This document shows, in pieces, positions 11,746 to 23,252 of a DNA stretch of 64,000 bases. The notes beneath the pieces are model-generated. The model was not told the origin of the DNA and did no database searches. It worked only from the letters and a program-made list of their open reading frames with translations. Numbering within the stretch: position 1 is the first letter of the stretch; every line of letters starts with the position of its first letter. The stretch comes from Agelaius tricolor (lineage: Eukaryota; Chordata; Aves; Passeriformes; Icteridae). Where the stretch lies: assembly GCA_023055355.1 (NCBI GenBank), contig JALJCS010000054.1, forward strand, positions 1,860,001 to 1,924,000, in the 5' to 3' direction. The position numbers and the translations under genes were made by a program.

Positions 11746-13009
11746 TGCTGCAGGCCCCGTGCCCTCAGCTGTGCCCAGTGCCATGGGGTGAGTGTCCCCC
11801 CAGCAGATACAAGCCCAGCCACAGCAGGAGCCAGGGCCATCCCCCCAGGATCCCTCCTTAAGGGCCTCTGGAGCACAAGGAAGTTTCTGATTTATATCAG
11901 AACAATATAATAATACATTCTGATTTTATCTCAGAATCTGCTCTACAGAGAATAAATGACAAGGGAGGAGTGGCACTGGTGGCCCTCAGCACCCCTCACT
12001 CCTCCATCCCTCCCCACAACACAGCCAGCAGCAGGGTGCCACCATGGAACACACAGCCACCAAAAAAAGGATTAAAATAAAAATGTAAAAAAAATTCAAA
12101 ATAAAAATAAAAATATCTAAAATAAAATATTTTAAAATATTTTAAAAGTTCAGTATCGCCCAATTTCCCAGCATTTTCCATGGGATTCACCTCCATTCCC
12201 ATCAGACACTCATTTATCTCCTCTTTCCCCCTTCAAGGCAAGCAGGGATTTGTTTGTTCCCTGAGCCCTGGGCCTGGGAGGTGCAGCCAGGAGCTCCCTG
12301 CCCAGCCTGGGGCTCAGCAAACCCCTCCTGGCTTCCACCTGCCCCCTCAGTTACCAAAGGAAAGCAAAAACACCCTTGGAGTTCCACATCTGCACACCCC
12401 AATCACTGCAAACACACAGGGCAGAGTGAGCAAGAAGCCCTGAGGAGTCACCCAGGGGATTGTCCTGCCAAGAGGCTTCTCCAGGGAAAGGGAATTGCTG
12501 GGGTCATCAGGATGTTCAGGTTTCCTGAGGCATCCCTGCCATGGAATTCACAGCCCAGAGGAAATGTCAGAGGTGTCAGAGGGCATTTCCCTCCCTGCAG
12601 TGCCCCCAGGCCATTCCTGCAGCTCAGCCCTGTCCCAGAGATGGACACCAGCCCTCCCTGCTCTGCCAGGTTCACCCTGGGACCCAAAACTGCTCGGTTT
12701 TCACCCAGGATAAAACTGGGCCACTCAGACTTGGTTCTTTTTATTCCTTTTTATTTCACCTTCCTGAAAGAACCTCCCCAAAACAAAGTTACAGCAGCTG
12801 ATCCCTCTGAACCCACACCCTCCACAACCTCCTGAAACCTGGGAAGGTTTTTTGGAACAGGTGACCAGGGGAAGGCCAGGGGTCACCCCAAGAGGTTCAG
12901 CCCAAACTCCTCTGCATCCCTGGAGAGCCACCAGCAGGAAAATCCCCCCAGGAGCAGAAGAAATTCAGCCTTAAAAAGTGCTGGGAAGGGAATGGAGCCC
13001 CAGGAGGGG

Positions 13010-13312
13010 CTGAGGGAGCTGGGCAGGGGCTGCAGAATCCCTGAGGGAGCTGGACAGGGGCTGCAGAATCCCTGAGGGAGCCGGGCAGGGGCTGCAGAAT
13101 CCCTGAGGGAGCTGGGCAGGGGCTGGAGAATCCCTGAGGGAGCCGGGCAGGGGCTGCAGAATCCCTGAGGGAGCTGGGCAGGGGCTGCAGAATCCCTGAG
13201 GGAGCCGGGCAGGGGCTGCAGAATCCCTGAGGGAGCTGGGCAGGGGCTGCAGAATCCCTGAGGGAGCCGGGCAGGGGCTGCAGAATCCCTGAGGGAGCTG
13301 GGCAGGGGCTCA
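13010..13312. repeat. 31-bp minisatellite born within a CR1 copy
   Basis: Nine to ten 31-bp units alternate 'gggagctgggcagggg' and 'gggagccgggcagggg' versions, each followed by 'ctgcagaatccctga'. The right end runs straight into CR1 sequence ('cagcctggagcaaaggagg'). The same unit in the same context recurs at 26205-26455. Confidence 0.9.
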
Positions 13313-13420
13313 GCCTGGAGCAAAGGAGGCTCAGGGGGCCCTTGTGGCTCTGCACAGCTCCTGCCAGGAGGGCACAGCCTCCAGGGAACAGGGACAGGAG
13401 GTTCAGGGTGGACACTGGGG
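13305..13420 (+). mobile_element. CR1-like LINE internal fragment
   Basis: The sequence from 'cagcctggagcaaaggagg' to 'cagggaacagggacagg' is near-identical to 26450-26520 and has the word order of the CR1 3' coding region. It is truncated on the right. Confidence 0.6.
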
Positions 13421-14057
13421 AAAAGATACAATGAAAAAGAAAAAGCAGCTGCCCTTCATTGAAATGCCAAAGTTTCCTGGCCAAAGGGCAGAGTTCCAGA
13501 GCTGGAGCAGAACTGTTCCTTCCCCGGGGCTCCCCACCACCCTCAGCCATTATCTGATGGAAGCACAGAGCTGCAGTGAAGCTGGGCAACACCAGATGGA
13601 AATGAAGGGGCAGGATCCCCAAAGCCTGCTACAAACAGGGCAAGAAGTGAGGAAAAAGCACGGCCCAGAGCTGAGGAAAAATCACAGCCCAGAGCTCTGG
13701 AGTGCAGCACCAAACTTCACTCCCCCATGCAATTCACAATTCCTCTCTCATCCCCCCACCTGCATTTCTGCCATGAAAACCTGCAGGGATTTTCCTCCTG
13801 AGAGGACAAAATCAGAGGCAATTTTGCCAAAAGGCAGCTGAGGTGGCAGAGGGAGCTGGGGCTGAGGATTGCCCGGTGCCAGGCAGGTTTCTGTTCCAGG
13901 TTTAGCAGCACTCACTCCTTGGGGCAATCAATCCCCTGAGAGACACAAACCCATTACAAACACGGGGTCAGTGCTTCTGCTGCTCCCAGGGGAGATTGGG
14001 TTTCACCTCCAGCTGTCTGATACCCAGCCCTGGCCCAAAGGGGAGTGCAGGCATTAC

Positions 14058-14126
14058 CTCAGTCACAAAGAGGGTGCGGGGGTCAATGATGTCCAGGAAG
14101 TGCCTGAATCTGCCATAAAATGAGCT
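14058..14126 (-). CDS. SFXN5: SFXN5 exon 2 (sideroflexin-5)
   Basis: This 69-bp exon encodes 23 residues, [18 protein letters not shown] then LFVTE, the hallmark N-terminal segment of sideroflexins; the DPR motif sits at the start of the conserved domain. On the minus strand the acceptor is 'ctcctgttttgcag' ending at 14127 and the donor is 'gag|gtaatg' at 14058/14057. It is phase 0 at both ends, so exons 1-2-3 read without a break: ...PRFEQ / SSFYG...FVTE / SRLKEA.... The segment lies on the matrix side ahead of the first membrane helix in the family model (family knowledge). Confidence 0.94.
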
Positions 14127-14894
14127 CTGCAAAACAGGAGACAAAAAAATAATCACATTCAGTGAGAAACTGCCTTTCAGGGTTTATTTCCTTTGCAGAA
14201 CGAAGCATCAGCTGAAAATAAATAATATAGGAGGTTTTTACTGGTGATTTGAGATGGGAAACCCGATGAACTCCAGGATTCCCTGGATCCCTCCCTTTGC
14301 TCCCAGCAAAAGCCTCTTCAGGCTCTTTCCAGCTTTTCCTCCCCTACACGAGCACAGCCAGCCTGGATTATTCCCAAAGTGCCACCAAGAACCAGCCCAG
14401 GCTGCTCAGGGCTGCACCCTGGGCACCTCCAGAGCCAGGAAAAGTCTGCAAGGAGAGGAAAGGATCTGTGAAACAGCAGGGAAAGGTCATGGGCAGCTCC
14501 AGGGCAAAGGAGGAAACATGACTCAGTATTTAGACAGTGAAAATAAAAATATCAGTGGGGTTTGCAGCAACTCCAAGCACCAGACCATGAAATATGGAGG
14601 GACTGGGACACATGAACATCATCACTCCTGGCCCAGCTGAATTCCAGGATCCTGGGGCAGGAGAATTCCAGATCCCAGGCCAAGGGACACAGGGCAGTCC
14701 AGTGGCCTCTCCTCATCACCCAAAGCCCCTGGAGACGTGGATCATGGCCAGGGACACCAGGAGCTCTGGGATCCTGGGAATTCTCCATCCTCACATGGCC
14801 CATCTCCTGCTGGGCTGTGAATACAGGCCTGGGGTGTGGATGGAGCAGTGGGAATGGAGTTAAATCACACCAGAACGTGCTGGTGCCTCTTCCC

Positions 14895-15365
14895 TGCTCC
14901 CCCAGGGATCCCCCCTGATTCCTGCATGGATCCCCCCCTGATCCCTCCAGGGATCCCCCCTGATTCCTGCAAGGATCCCCCCCTGATTCCTCCAGGGATC
15001 TCCCCTAATTCATGCATGGATCCCCCCCTGATTCCTCCAGGGATCCCCCCCAATCCCTCCAGGGATCCCCCCTGATTCCTGCATGGATCCCCCCCTGATC
15101 CCTCCAGGGATTCCCCCCGATTCCTGCAGGGATCCCCAACTGATTCCTGCATGGATCCCCCCCTGATTCCTGCAAGGATCCCCCCCTGATTCCTCCAGGG
15201 ATCCCCCCTGATCCCTCCAGGGATCCCCCCTGATTCCTGCATGGATCCCCCCTGATTCCTGCATGGATCCCCCCTGATTCCTGCAAGGATCCCCCCCTGA
15301 TTCCTGCATGGATCCCCCCTGATCCCTCCAGGGATCCCCCCTGATCCCTGCATGGATCCCTCTGC
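14895..15365. repeat. 22-bp minisatellite 'ggatcccccctgattcc'
   Basis: About 21 units of 'ggatcccccctgattcctgc' or its '...tccctccag' variant. Variable endings ('gcat', 'gcaa', 'ccag') are interspersed along the array. Every unit carries a GGATCC or near-GGATCC site. Confidence 0.92.
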
Positions 15366-15767
15366 AAGGGCCCTGTCCAAGCACTGCTGACCCCCCACTG
15401 CAGCCTGACCCCACAAACTCCAGCATTCCCCCACGTCCTGCACCAAATAAAATTAAAAAAGAACCCCCCCAATGGAACAGAACAGCTCCACACAAGTCCA
15501 GGAAAAAAGCACAGCGGTTTTTAATTAGCAGGGATCTAATTAATGCTAATTCTGGTACTTTTGAGTGGATTTGAGTTTGACATTTTGCTGCCTCCCTTTT
15601 ATTTTGGGTGTGGGATCCCTGCAGATGGCAGAACCCTCCCAACACGTGCCAGGGGTGGGTGGGCAGTGAGCAATCCCTGAGTCAGGAACTGAGCAACCCC
15701 AGGAGCAGCAGCCACAGCCCCTGCCCATCCCACAGAGCCCAGGGCAGCCGGGCTGCTGCTGAACTAA

Positions 15768-16890
15768 CAGCTGGAATTGCTGCTAAACACCTGGAATTGC
15801 TGCTAACCAGCTGGAATTGCTGCTAACCACCTGGAATTACTGCTAACCAGCTGGGACTGCTGCTAACCACCTGGAATTACTGATAACCAGCTGGAATTGC
15901 TGCTAACCAGCTGGAATTGCTGCTAACCACCTGGAATTACTGATAACCAGCTGGAATTGCTGCTAAACACCTGGAATTGCTGATAACCAGCTGGAATTGC
16001 TGCTAACCAGCTGGGACTGCTGCTGAACTAAGAGCTGGAATTGCTGCTAAACACCTGGAATTACTGATAAACACCTGGAATTACTGATAACCAGCTGGGA
16101 CTGCTGCTAACCAGCTGGAATTACTGATAACCAGCTGGGACTGCTGCTAAACACCTGGAATTATTATTAACCTGATGGATTTACTGCTAACCAGCTGGGA
16201 CTGCTGCTAAACTAAGAGCTGGAATTGCTGCTAAACACCTGGAATTATTATTAACCTGATGGATTTACTGCTAACCAGCTGGGACTGCTGCTAAATACTT
16301 GGTATTACTGCTAACCAGCTAGAAATGCTGCTAAACACATGAAATTGCTGCTAACCAGCTGGAATTACTGCTAATTACTGCTAAACACCTGGAATTATTT
16401 TTAACCTGATGGATTTACTGCAAACCAGCTGGGCCTGCTGCTAAACTAACACCTGGGATTACTGCTAACCAGCTGGAATTGCTGCTAAACAAACACCTGG
16501 AATTATTGCTAAATACTTGGGATTACTGCTAACCAGCTGGGATTGCTGCTAAATACTTGGAATTGCTGCTAACAACCTGGAATTGCTGCTAACAACCTGG
16601 AATTACTGTTAAATACTTGGAATTATTGCTAACCAGCTGGAATTACTGCTAACCAGCTGGAATTACTTCTAATCAGCTGGAATTGCTGCTAAATACTTGG
16701 AATTATTGCTAACCAGCTGGAATTACTGATAACCTCTTACTGCTAACCAGCTGGGACTGCTGCTAAACTAACACCTGGGATTATTGCTAAATACTTGGAA
16801 TTGCTGCTAACCAGCTGGAATTCCTGTTAAACCCCTGGAATTACTGCTAACCAGTGAATTCTTGCTAACCAGCTGGAATTGCTGCCTTCA
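15768..16890. repeat. 20-bp minisatellite 'gctgctaaccagctggaatt'
   Basis: About 1.1 kb with more than 50 units of 19-21 bp. The core 'ggaattgctgctaa' is followed by 'ccagct', 'acacct', 'atactt' or 'ccacct'. Longer composite blocks with 'aactaagagct' repeat at about 16025, 16205 and 16445, suggesting a higher-order unit. Confidence 0.93.
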
Positions 16891-16984
16891 CCACCAGCAG
16901 CATGGGGGATCCTGAACCTGAGTGGCCTTGACTTCCCCACTGCCTTTATCTCTGTGCCACACTGAGAACAGCAGCAGCAAATGG

Positions 16985-17362
16985 AATGAAATGGAATTTA
17001 ATGCAAATTAATAGAAATTATTGGAATTCATGGAATGAAATGGAATTCAGTGGAAATTAATAGAAATTATTGGAATTCATGGAATTTAATGGAAATTAAT
17101 GGAATGAAATGGAATTCAGTGGAAATTATTGGATTTAACAGAATTAAATGGAAATTAATGGAATTCAATGTAAATTAATGGGATTAAATGGGAATGAAAT
17201 GGAAATTAAATGGAATTAAATGGAAGTTAAGGGAATTAAATAGAAATTAACGGAATTAAATGGAAATTAATGGAATTAAATGGGAATTAACAGAATTGAA
17301 TGGAAATTAATGGAATTAAATAGAAATTAATGGAATGAAATGGAAATGAAATGGAATGAAAG
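16985..17362. repeat. AT-rich minisatellite 'ggaaattaatggaatt'
   Basis: About 380 bp of units built from 'aatggaattaaatgg' and 'aaattaatggaat', with irregular length. It starts and ends abruptly between GC-rich segments. Confidence 0.88.
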
Positions 17363-17659
17363 GGAACATCAGTGTTTTACAGCCCCTGACCAAGGAGTGA
17401 TGCCAAGGGAGGGGCAAGGAGAGCCCAGGTTCCAGGGCAGCATGGAAATGTCCTCAGGAATGGAGGACAGCTCCCAGCTCCCCTCTCCCAGCTGCCCAGG
17501 CCCTGGCAAGGCTGGTGCCTGTGCCAGGGGCAGCCTTGGGCTGGCACTGAGCCCCTGCCTGGCCAAGCTCAGCAAGGCCCAGCTCAAGGCCAGGCCTGAG
17601 CAGCTCAGCCCCGGCCTGGTGTGATCCCAGCCCCACATTCCCTGCCCACGGCTGGGGAG

Positions 17660-17850
17660 CTGGGAGTGCCCAAACCCCAAAATCAGGGAATGGTCTGGGA
17701 TGGGAGGGACCCCAAATCCCACCCAGTGCCACCCCTGCCATGGCAGGGACACCTTCCCCTGTCCCAGGAGCTCCAGCCCCAGTGTCCATCCCTGGGCACT
17801 GCCAGGGATCCAGGGCCGCCCCAGCTGCTCTGGGCACCTGTGCCAGGCAG
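17660..17850 (-). mobile_element. CR1-like LINE 3' fragment
   Basis: The plus strand reads 'aatggtctgggatgggaggg', 'cacccctgccatggcaggga' and 'actgccagggatccagggcc'. It is the inverse of the CR1 3' end seen at 45350-45470 on the plus strand. The 5' part is missing. Confidence 0.7.
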
Positions 17851-17962
17851 GAGGCAGGGAGGGATTTGTTCCCAGGGCAGAGGCAGGGAGGGATTTGTTC
17901 CCAGGGCAGAGGCAGGGAGGGATTTGTTCCCAGGGCAGAGGCAGGGAGGGATTTGTTTCCAG
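17850..17962. repeat. 29-bp tandem repeat, 4 copies
   Basis: Four units of 29 bp with the core 'ggcagggagggatttgttcc' lie directly after the CR1 fragment. The last unit carries 'tttcc' in place of 'ttccc'. Confidence 0.93.
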
Positions 17963-18069
17963 CTGCTGCTGCCTGAACTTGCCCAGTCTGAGCCCCAAAA
18001 CCACCAGGGAGGCTGGGTCTGAACAGGTTTGGTGGAACTCTGATGTGTCAGAGCCTCACACCAAGAGTC

Positions 18070-18615
18070 CTCTGAGAGCCAGGCTTAACCCAGAGCCAGG
18101 CTTAACCCAGAGCCAGGCTCAAATCCAGAGCCAGGCTCAAACCCAGAGCCAGGCTCAAACCCAGGGCCACCAGGACTCCTTGGGCTCCACCCCAACCAGA
18201 GCCAGGCTCAAATGCAAGCCACCAGGGATCCTTGGGCTCCACTCAACAAGAACCAGGCTCAAACTCAGACCATGAGGGTTCCATTCAACCAGAGCTAAAC
18301 TCAATCCCAGAGCCAGGTTCAAACCCAGAGCCACCACGGCTCCTTGGGCTCCACTCACCCAGAGCCAGGCTCAAGCCCAGACCATGAAGACTCCTTGGGC
18401 TCCATTCAACCAGAGCCAGGCTCAAACCAGAGCCAGGCTCAAGTCCAGACCACCACGGTTCCTTGGGCTCCACCTCAACTAGAACCAGGCTCAATCCCAG
18501 AGCCAGGCTCAATCCCAGAGCTCCATCCCAGAGCCAGGCTCAATCCCAGAGCTCAGTCCCAGAGCCAGGCTCAATCCCAGAGCTCCATCCCAGAGCCAGG
18601 CTCAATCCCAGGCCA
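18070..18615. repeat. 17-bp minisatellite 'cccagagccaggctcaa'
   Basis: Units of 'cccagagccaggctcaa' (17 bp) are interrupted by longer blocks with 'ccttgggctccactcaacc'. A higher-order pattern of roughly 60 bp is visible between 18170 and 18480. Confidence 0.9.
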
Positions 18616-19104
18616 GCAGGGCTCCCTGGGCTCCCTCCCCTGCAGTTCCTGGCCCTGCTGCCAGCTCCTGCCCAACAAAGATCCCTTTGTGTGCTGCTCC
18701 CAGCCTGGCACTCCTGATTTCCCTTTCAGAGATGTGCAGAGCAGCCTCACTGCTGGCATCCCCTCATCCAGGTCAGCCCCTGCTCATTCCCAGCTGCTTC
18801 TCCTCACTGGAAGCCAAAGGAAAGTTTTTTCAAATTCAGGACTGGTTTTCACAGAGCTGCATACAAAACACAAGGCAAAAAAAAAAAAAAAACCAAAACC
18901 CAAAACAAAAAACAAGCCCCAGCAATTCCCAATGTCAGGAAAACTAATCCACAAACACCAGAGGTTTATGTCCAAAAAGGAGACAGAGGAGTCCTTTGGC
19001 TTTATTCCAATAAAGGGAGAGGCCATGGGGCATTCCCCTGGGGTCTCACATTTTTGGAGGACTCAGCCTCCTTTTTATCCCAATTTCCAACCACATTTCC
19101 CTTC

Positions 19105-19450
19105 TCTCTTTCCCCATTTCTGAGGTACTTGAGAGGTTCAGACTTCCTGATACGCCTGATACCCAAGATTTCCCCTCGAATGTATAACCCTCCCTTTTAA
19201 TTCCTATGGAATTTAGGGGTTTTTCCCCATTTCTGAGGTACTTGAAAGGTTCAGACTTCCCAGAACACCTGATCCCAAAGATTCCCCTCTAATGCATAAC
19301 CCTTCCTTTTAATTCCTATGGAATTTAGGGGGTTTTCCCCATTTCTGAGGTACTTGAGAAGTTCAGACTTCCCAAAACTCCTGATACCAAAGATTCCCCT
19401 CTAATGCATAACCCTCCCTTCTAATTCTTAATTCTTATAGAATTTAGGGG
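19105..19450. repeat. 112-bp tandem repeat, 3 copies
   Basis: The words 'tccccatttctgaggtactt' and 'ttcctatggaatttaggg' recur with a period of about 112 bp, starting near 19111, 19224 and 19336. The copies differ at several positions. Confidence 0.85.
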
Positions 19451-19559
19451 TTTTTTCTTCTTCACCATTGTGTCTTTCATCTCTCAATGTGTAATTTCGT
19501 TTATCAGCAAACCCAAAGTTTATTTGCAAAAGCAAATATCTTTTCCCATTCATCAATCG

Positions 19560-20135
19560 GTGGAATCCTTCCCATGGTTTCTTTTGTCCTCTTTGCCCAG
19601 GCTTTTGCTCCTGGGAAGCTGAGCAGCCTCAGCAGGGAATGCCAACAGCAATGATCTGATTGCTGCTCCTGAGTTTGCTGCTTTGGGACGGGGCTTGGAC
19701 CTTGTTTACCACAGCTGAATGTTGGACTGGCTCCATGGGAATTGTTTTTAATTAATGACCAATCACCATCAGCTGGGCTGGACTCTCTGAGTCAGCCACG
19801 AGTTTTTATTCTTCATTCTTGTTAGGCCTTCTGTCTGAATCCTTTCTCTTTCTTTAGTATAGCATAATAAATATAATATAATATAATAAATATAAGTATA
19901 ATATAATAAATATAATAAGTATAATATAATAATATATAATAAAATAAATATAATCATATATAATGAAATTAATAGAAATATAATAAGTATCATATAATAG
20001 ATTTAATTAATATAATATAATATAATATAATATAATATAATATAATAAATATAATATAATAATCAGCCTTCTAAGAGCATGGAGTCCAATTCCTCATCTC
20101 TCACCTCGTCCTTGGGACCTCACAAACTCCCCAGA
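19560..20135 (+). mobile_element. Songbird-type ERV LTR (solo, with AT core)
   Basis: The order of blocks is what I associate with a common passerine endogenous-retrovirus LTR: 'ttaattaatgaccaatcacc', 'ggactctctgagtcagccac', a long 'aataatataatata' run, then 'aatcagccttctaagagc' and 'ctcatctctcacctcgtcct'. No viral coding sequence flanks it. The boundaries are approximate, since I see no clear TG...CA ends or target duplication. Confidence 0.5.
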
Positions 20136-20267
20136 GATGCAGCAAACCCAGAGCTTTCAGGAGATGGAAATGGGATGAGAGGAGCAGCCCTGGGCACAGC
20201 AGCAGCTCTGAGCCCCCCCTGCCAGCCCTGCCTCAGTTTCCCTGGGAGCTGGGGATGGTTCCCTGTG

Positions 20268-21190
20268 CGAGGCCTATCCCAACCCAGCCTAACCCCTGTG
20301 CCAGGCCCATCCCAGCCTAACCCCTGTGCCAGGCCCATCCCATCCCAGCCTAACCCCTGTGCCAGGCTCATCCCATCCCAGCCTAACCCCTGTGCCAGGC
20401 TCATCCCAGCCCAGCCTAACCCCTGTGCCAGGCTCAGGCCTATTCCAGCCCAGCCTAACCCCTGTGCCAGGCCCATCCCAGCCCAGCCTAACCCCTGTGC
20501 CAGGCTCAGGCCTATTCCAGCCCAGCCTAACCCCTGTGCCAGGCCCATCCCATCCCAGCCTAACCCCTGTGCCAGGCCCATCCCAGCCCAGCCTAACCCC
20601 TGTGCCAGGCCCATCCCAGCCCAGCCTAACCCCTGTGCCAGGCCCATCCCATCCCAGCCTAACCCCTGTGCCAGGCCCATCCCAGCCCAGCCTAACCCCT
20701 GTGCCAGGCTCATCCCAGCCCAGCCTAACCCCTGTGCCAGGCCCATCCCATCCCAGCCTAACCCCTGTGCCAGGCCCATCCCATCCCAGCCTAACCCCTG
20801 TGCCAGGCCTATCCCAGCCCAGCCTAACCCCTGTGCCAGGCTCAGGCCTATCCCAGCCCAGCCTAACCCCTGTGCCAGGCTTATCCCAGCCCAGCCTAAC
20901 CCCTGTGCCAGGCCCATCCCATCCCAGCCTAACCCCTGTGCCAGGCCCATCCCATCCCAGCCTAACCCCTGTGCCAGGCTCATCCCATCCCAGCCTAACC
21001 CCTGTGCCAGGCCTATCCCAGCCCAGCCTAACCCCTGTGCCAGGCTCATCCCATCCCAGCCTAACCCCTGTGCCAGGCCTATCCCAGCCCAGCCTAACCC
21101 CTGTGCCAGGCCTATCCCAGCCCAGCCTAACCCCTGTGCAGGCTCAGGCCTATCCCAGCCCAGCCTAACCCCTGTGCAGGCTCAGAGCTC
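20268..21190. repeat. 33-bp array containing CCTAACCCC
   Basis: About 27 units of 33 bp with some 28- and 38-bp variants. Each contains 'cctaacccctgtgccaggc' followed by 'ccatcccatcccag', 'ctatcccagcccag' or 'ctcatcccatcccag'. A longer variant with 'ggctcaggcctatcc' recurs irregularly. Because 33 is a multiple of 3, long frames stay open on both strands; these are artefacts of the array. Confidence 0.95.
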
Positions 21191-21424
21191 CTGAGCTGGC
21201 TCTGCCCTGGCTCTGCCCATGCCCATCCCTGGCTCCTGGAGCAGCTGGTGCAGTGAGCTGGAGCACAGTGAAAATCACCCATTTCCTGATGAATTGGGGC
21301 TATTTTGGGAGCGCTTCCCAGCAGGCTGCAGCACCAGGAGGTGCTGGGGAATGTCAGCTCCCTCCCAGGGAACATCCTGGAGCTGGGCCCTGGAGGTGCA
21401 GCTGGTCCCTAAAGCCACGGGTTT

Positions 21425-22150
21425 GGGAGCAGGCTGGAATTGGGGATTTCAGCTCAGGATCCTGCCCTGAACAAGGAGCAGGCTGGAATTGGGGATTTCA
21501 GCATCCTGACCCAAACAAGGAGCAGGTTGGAATTGGGGATTTCAGTTCAGCATCCTGCCCTGAACAAGGAGCAGGTTGGAATTGGGGATTTCAGCATCCT
21601 GCCCTAAACAAGGAGCAGCCTGGAATTGGGGATTTCAGCTCTCTGATCCTGCCCTAAACAGGAGCAGCCTGGAATTGGGGATTTCAGCATCCTGCCCTGA
21701 ACGAGGAGCAGGTTGGAACTGGGGATTTCAGCTCACTGATCCTGCCCTGAACAAGCAGCAGGCTGGAATTGGGGATTTCAGCTCACTGATCCTGCCCTAA
21801 ACAGGAGCAGGCTGGAATTGGGGATTTCAGCTCAGCATCCTGCCCTAAACAAGGATGAGACTGAATTTGGGATTTCAGCTCAGCATCCTGCCCTAAACAA
21901 GGAGCAGGTTGGAATTGGGGATTTCAGCTCAGCATCCTGACCCAAACAAGGAGCAGGTTGGAATTGGGGATTTCAGCTCAGCATCCTGCCCTAAACAGGA
22001 GCAGCCTGGAATTTGGGATTTCAGCTCAGGATCCTGCCCTGAACAAGGAGCAGGCTGGAATTGGGGATTTCAGCTCACTGATCCTGCCCTAAACAGGAGC
22101 AGGCTGGAATTGGGGATTTCAGCTCAGCATCCTGCCCTGAACAAGGGAAA
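21425..22150. repeat. 48-bp-class minisatellite with 'ggaattggggatttcag'
   Basis: About 15 units of 43-52 bp with the core 'ggaattggggatttcagc'. The linkers 'catcctgccctaaacaagga' and 'tcactgatcctgccctaaac' alternate. Two more units of the same family lie about 1 kb away at 23160-23252. Confidence 0.93.
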
Positions 22151-22699
22151 CAGCTGCAGGATCTGGGAGAAGGTGAGAGGCCATTAGGGAGATGTTAATC
22201 ACCTTCAGGAGGAGAAGAATCCCGAGGAGCACAGGCATGGGCAGCCTCACCACTTTAATTACAGCCTGCTGTTAAACAGGGTTTAATTAAACCAGAGCAA
22301 AAAACATGCAGGCTTGAGCTCGAAACCAGGCTCATGTCAGCTTTTAATTAATTAGAAGAGATTGAAGCTAAAGCAAACAAAATTAAGACAAAGCCATTGA
22401 GCAATGGGGCTGTGTCATTTGTGACAGGCCACTGCAAGTTTGGGCTAAAACTGGAACCCTTTGATGGCTTTAATTTGGTTTTCCAAAGTTGAGGAGCCAG
22501 GATTCCAATGGGAGAAGTTCCTGCACCAGGGGCAGGGCACAGGAACCTGCCAGGAGCAGGAGCTGTGGGTTAAAACCCAGAACAAGGGACAGAAACCAAA
22601 AAATTCCCCTTTAAACCCAGTCCTGGGTGATGGAGGTGGAACAAAAGCAACAGCAGAAGGATGTGGAGCTGCTGGAATAAATCCAGAGGAGACACCAGA

Positions 22700-23085
22700 G
22701 CTGCTGCAGGGCTGGAGCCAGGCTGGGAGAGCTGGGAATGTTGCCCTGGAGAAGGGAAAAATCCAGGGAATCCTCAGAGTGCCTGCAGGGGCTCCAGGAG
22801 AGCTGCAGAGGGGCTGGGGACAAGGCCTGCAGGGACAGGAGCCAGGGAATGGCTCCCACTGGGAAAGGGGAGATTGGGCTGGGATCTTGGCAAGGAATTC
22901 CTGCCTGGGCTGGAATTCCCAGAGCAGCTGGGGCTGCCCCTGGATCCCTGGCAGTGCCCAAGGCCAGGTTGGATCCACCTGGGACAGTGGGAGGTGTCCC
23001 TGCCATGGATGGGGTGGGATGAAGATGCTCTTTAAGCTCCCTCCCAACCCCAACCAGTCTGGAATTCTGGGATTTTGGGATTCTG
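22700..23085 (+). mobile_element. CR1-like LINE 3' end
   Basis: This is the longest plus-strand CR1 tail of the left half. It includes 'gcagtgcccaaggccaggtt', 'gggacagtgggaggtgtccc' and a closing 'ctccctcccaaccccaacca'. The upstream part matches the inverse of 56270-56540. Confidence 0.75.
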
Positions 23086-23159
23086 TGGTGCTTGGCAGAA
23101 AGATGAGGTTGTGATGGGACCCCTCACCTGGGAATACAGCTGGGGATCCTCACTGGGAT

Positions 23160-23252
23160 ACAGCTGGAATTTGGGATTTCAGCATCCTGCCCTGAACAAG
23201 GAGCAGGCTGGAATTTGGGATTTCAGCACCCTGCCCTGAACAAGGAGCAGGC
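23160..23252. repeat. Displaced two-unit copy of the 21.4-22.1-kb array
   Basis: Two units with 'ggaatttgggatttcagc' and 'cctgccctgaacaaggagca' belong to the array at 21425-22150. About 1 kb of unrelated sequence, including a CR1 tail, separates them from it. Confidence 0.9.

Larger units (their letters stand above)
4595..14057 (-). other. SFXN5: SFXN5 intron 2
   Basis: Intron between exons 3 and 2, about 9.5 kb. Much of it is tandem repeats: AT-rich tract, 42-bp array, GGGACAGGG-type array, 50-bp array, 14-bp array, GGATGCA array, ACTGCCACC array and a CR1-derived 31-bp array. Non-repetitive parts are 5490-6440, 7870-8215, 8940-9180, 10540-11240, 11750-13000 and 13420-14057. In these I see no gene, only a weak two-copy duplication of about 85 bp at 5790-5985 and a T/G-rich run at 8030-8062. 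Confidence 0.8.

Noticed and set aside
20079..21194. Long open frames (up to about 370 codons) on both strands
   Set aside because: They run entirely through the 33-bp array, whose length is a multiple of 3. There is no splice signal, no similarity to a known protein, and equally long frames on the opposite strand.
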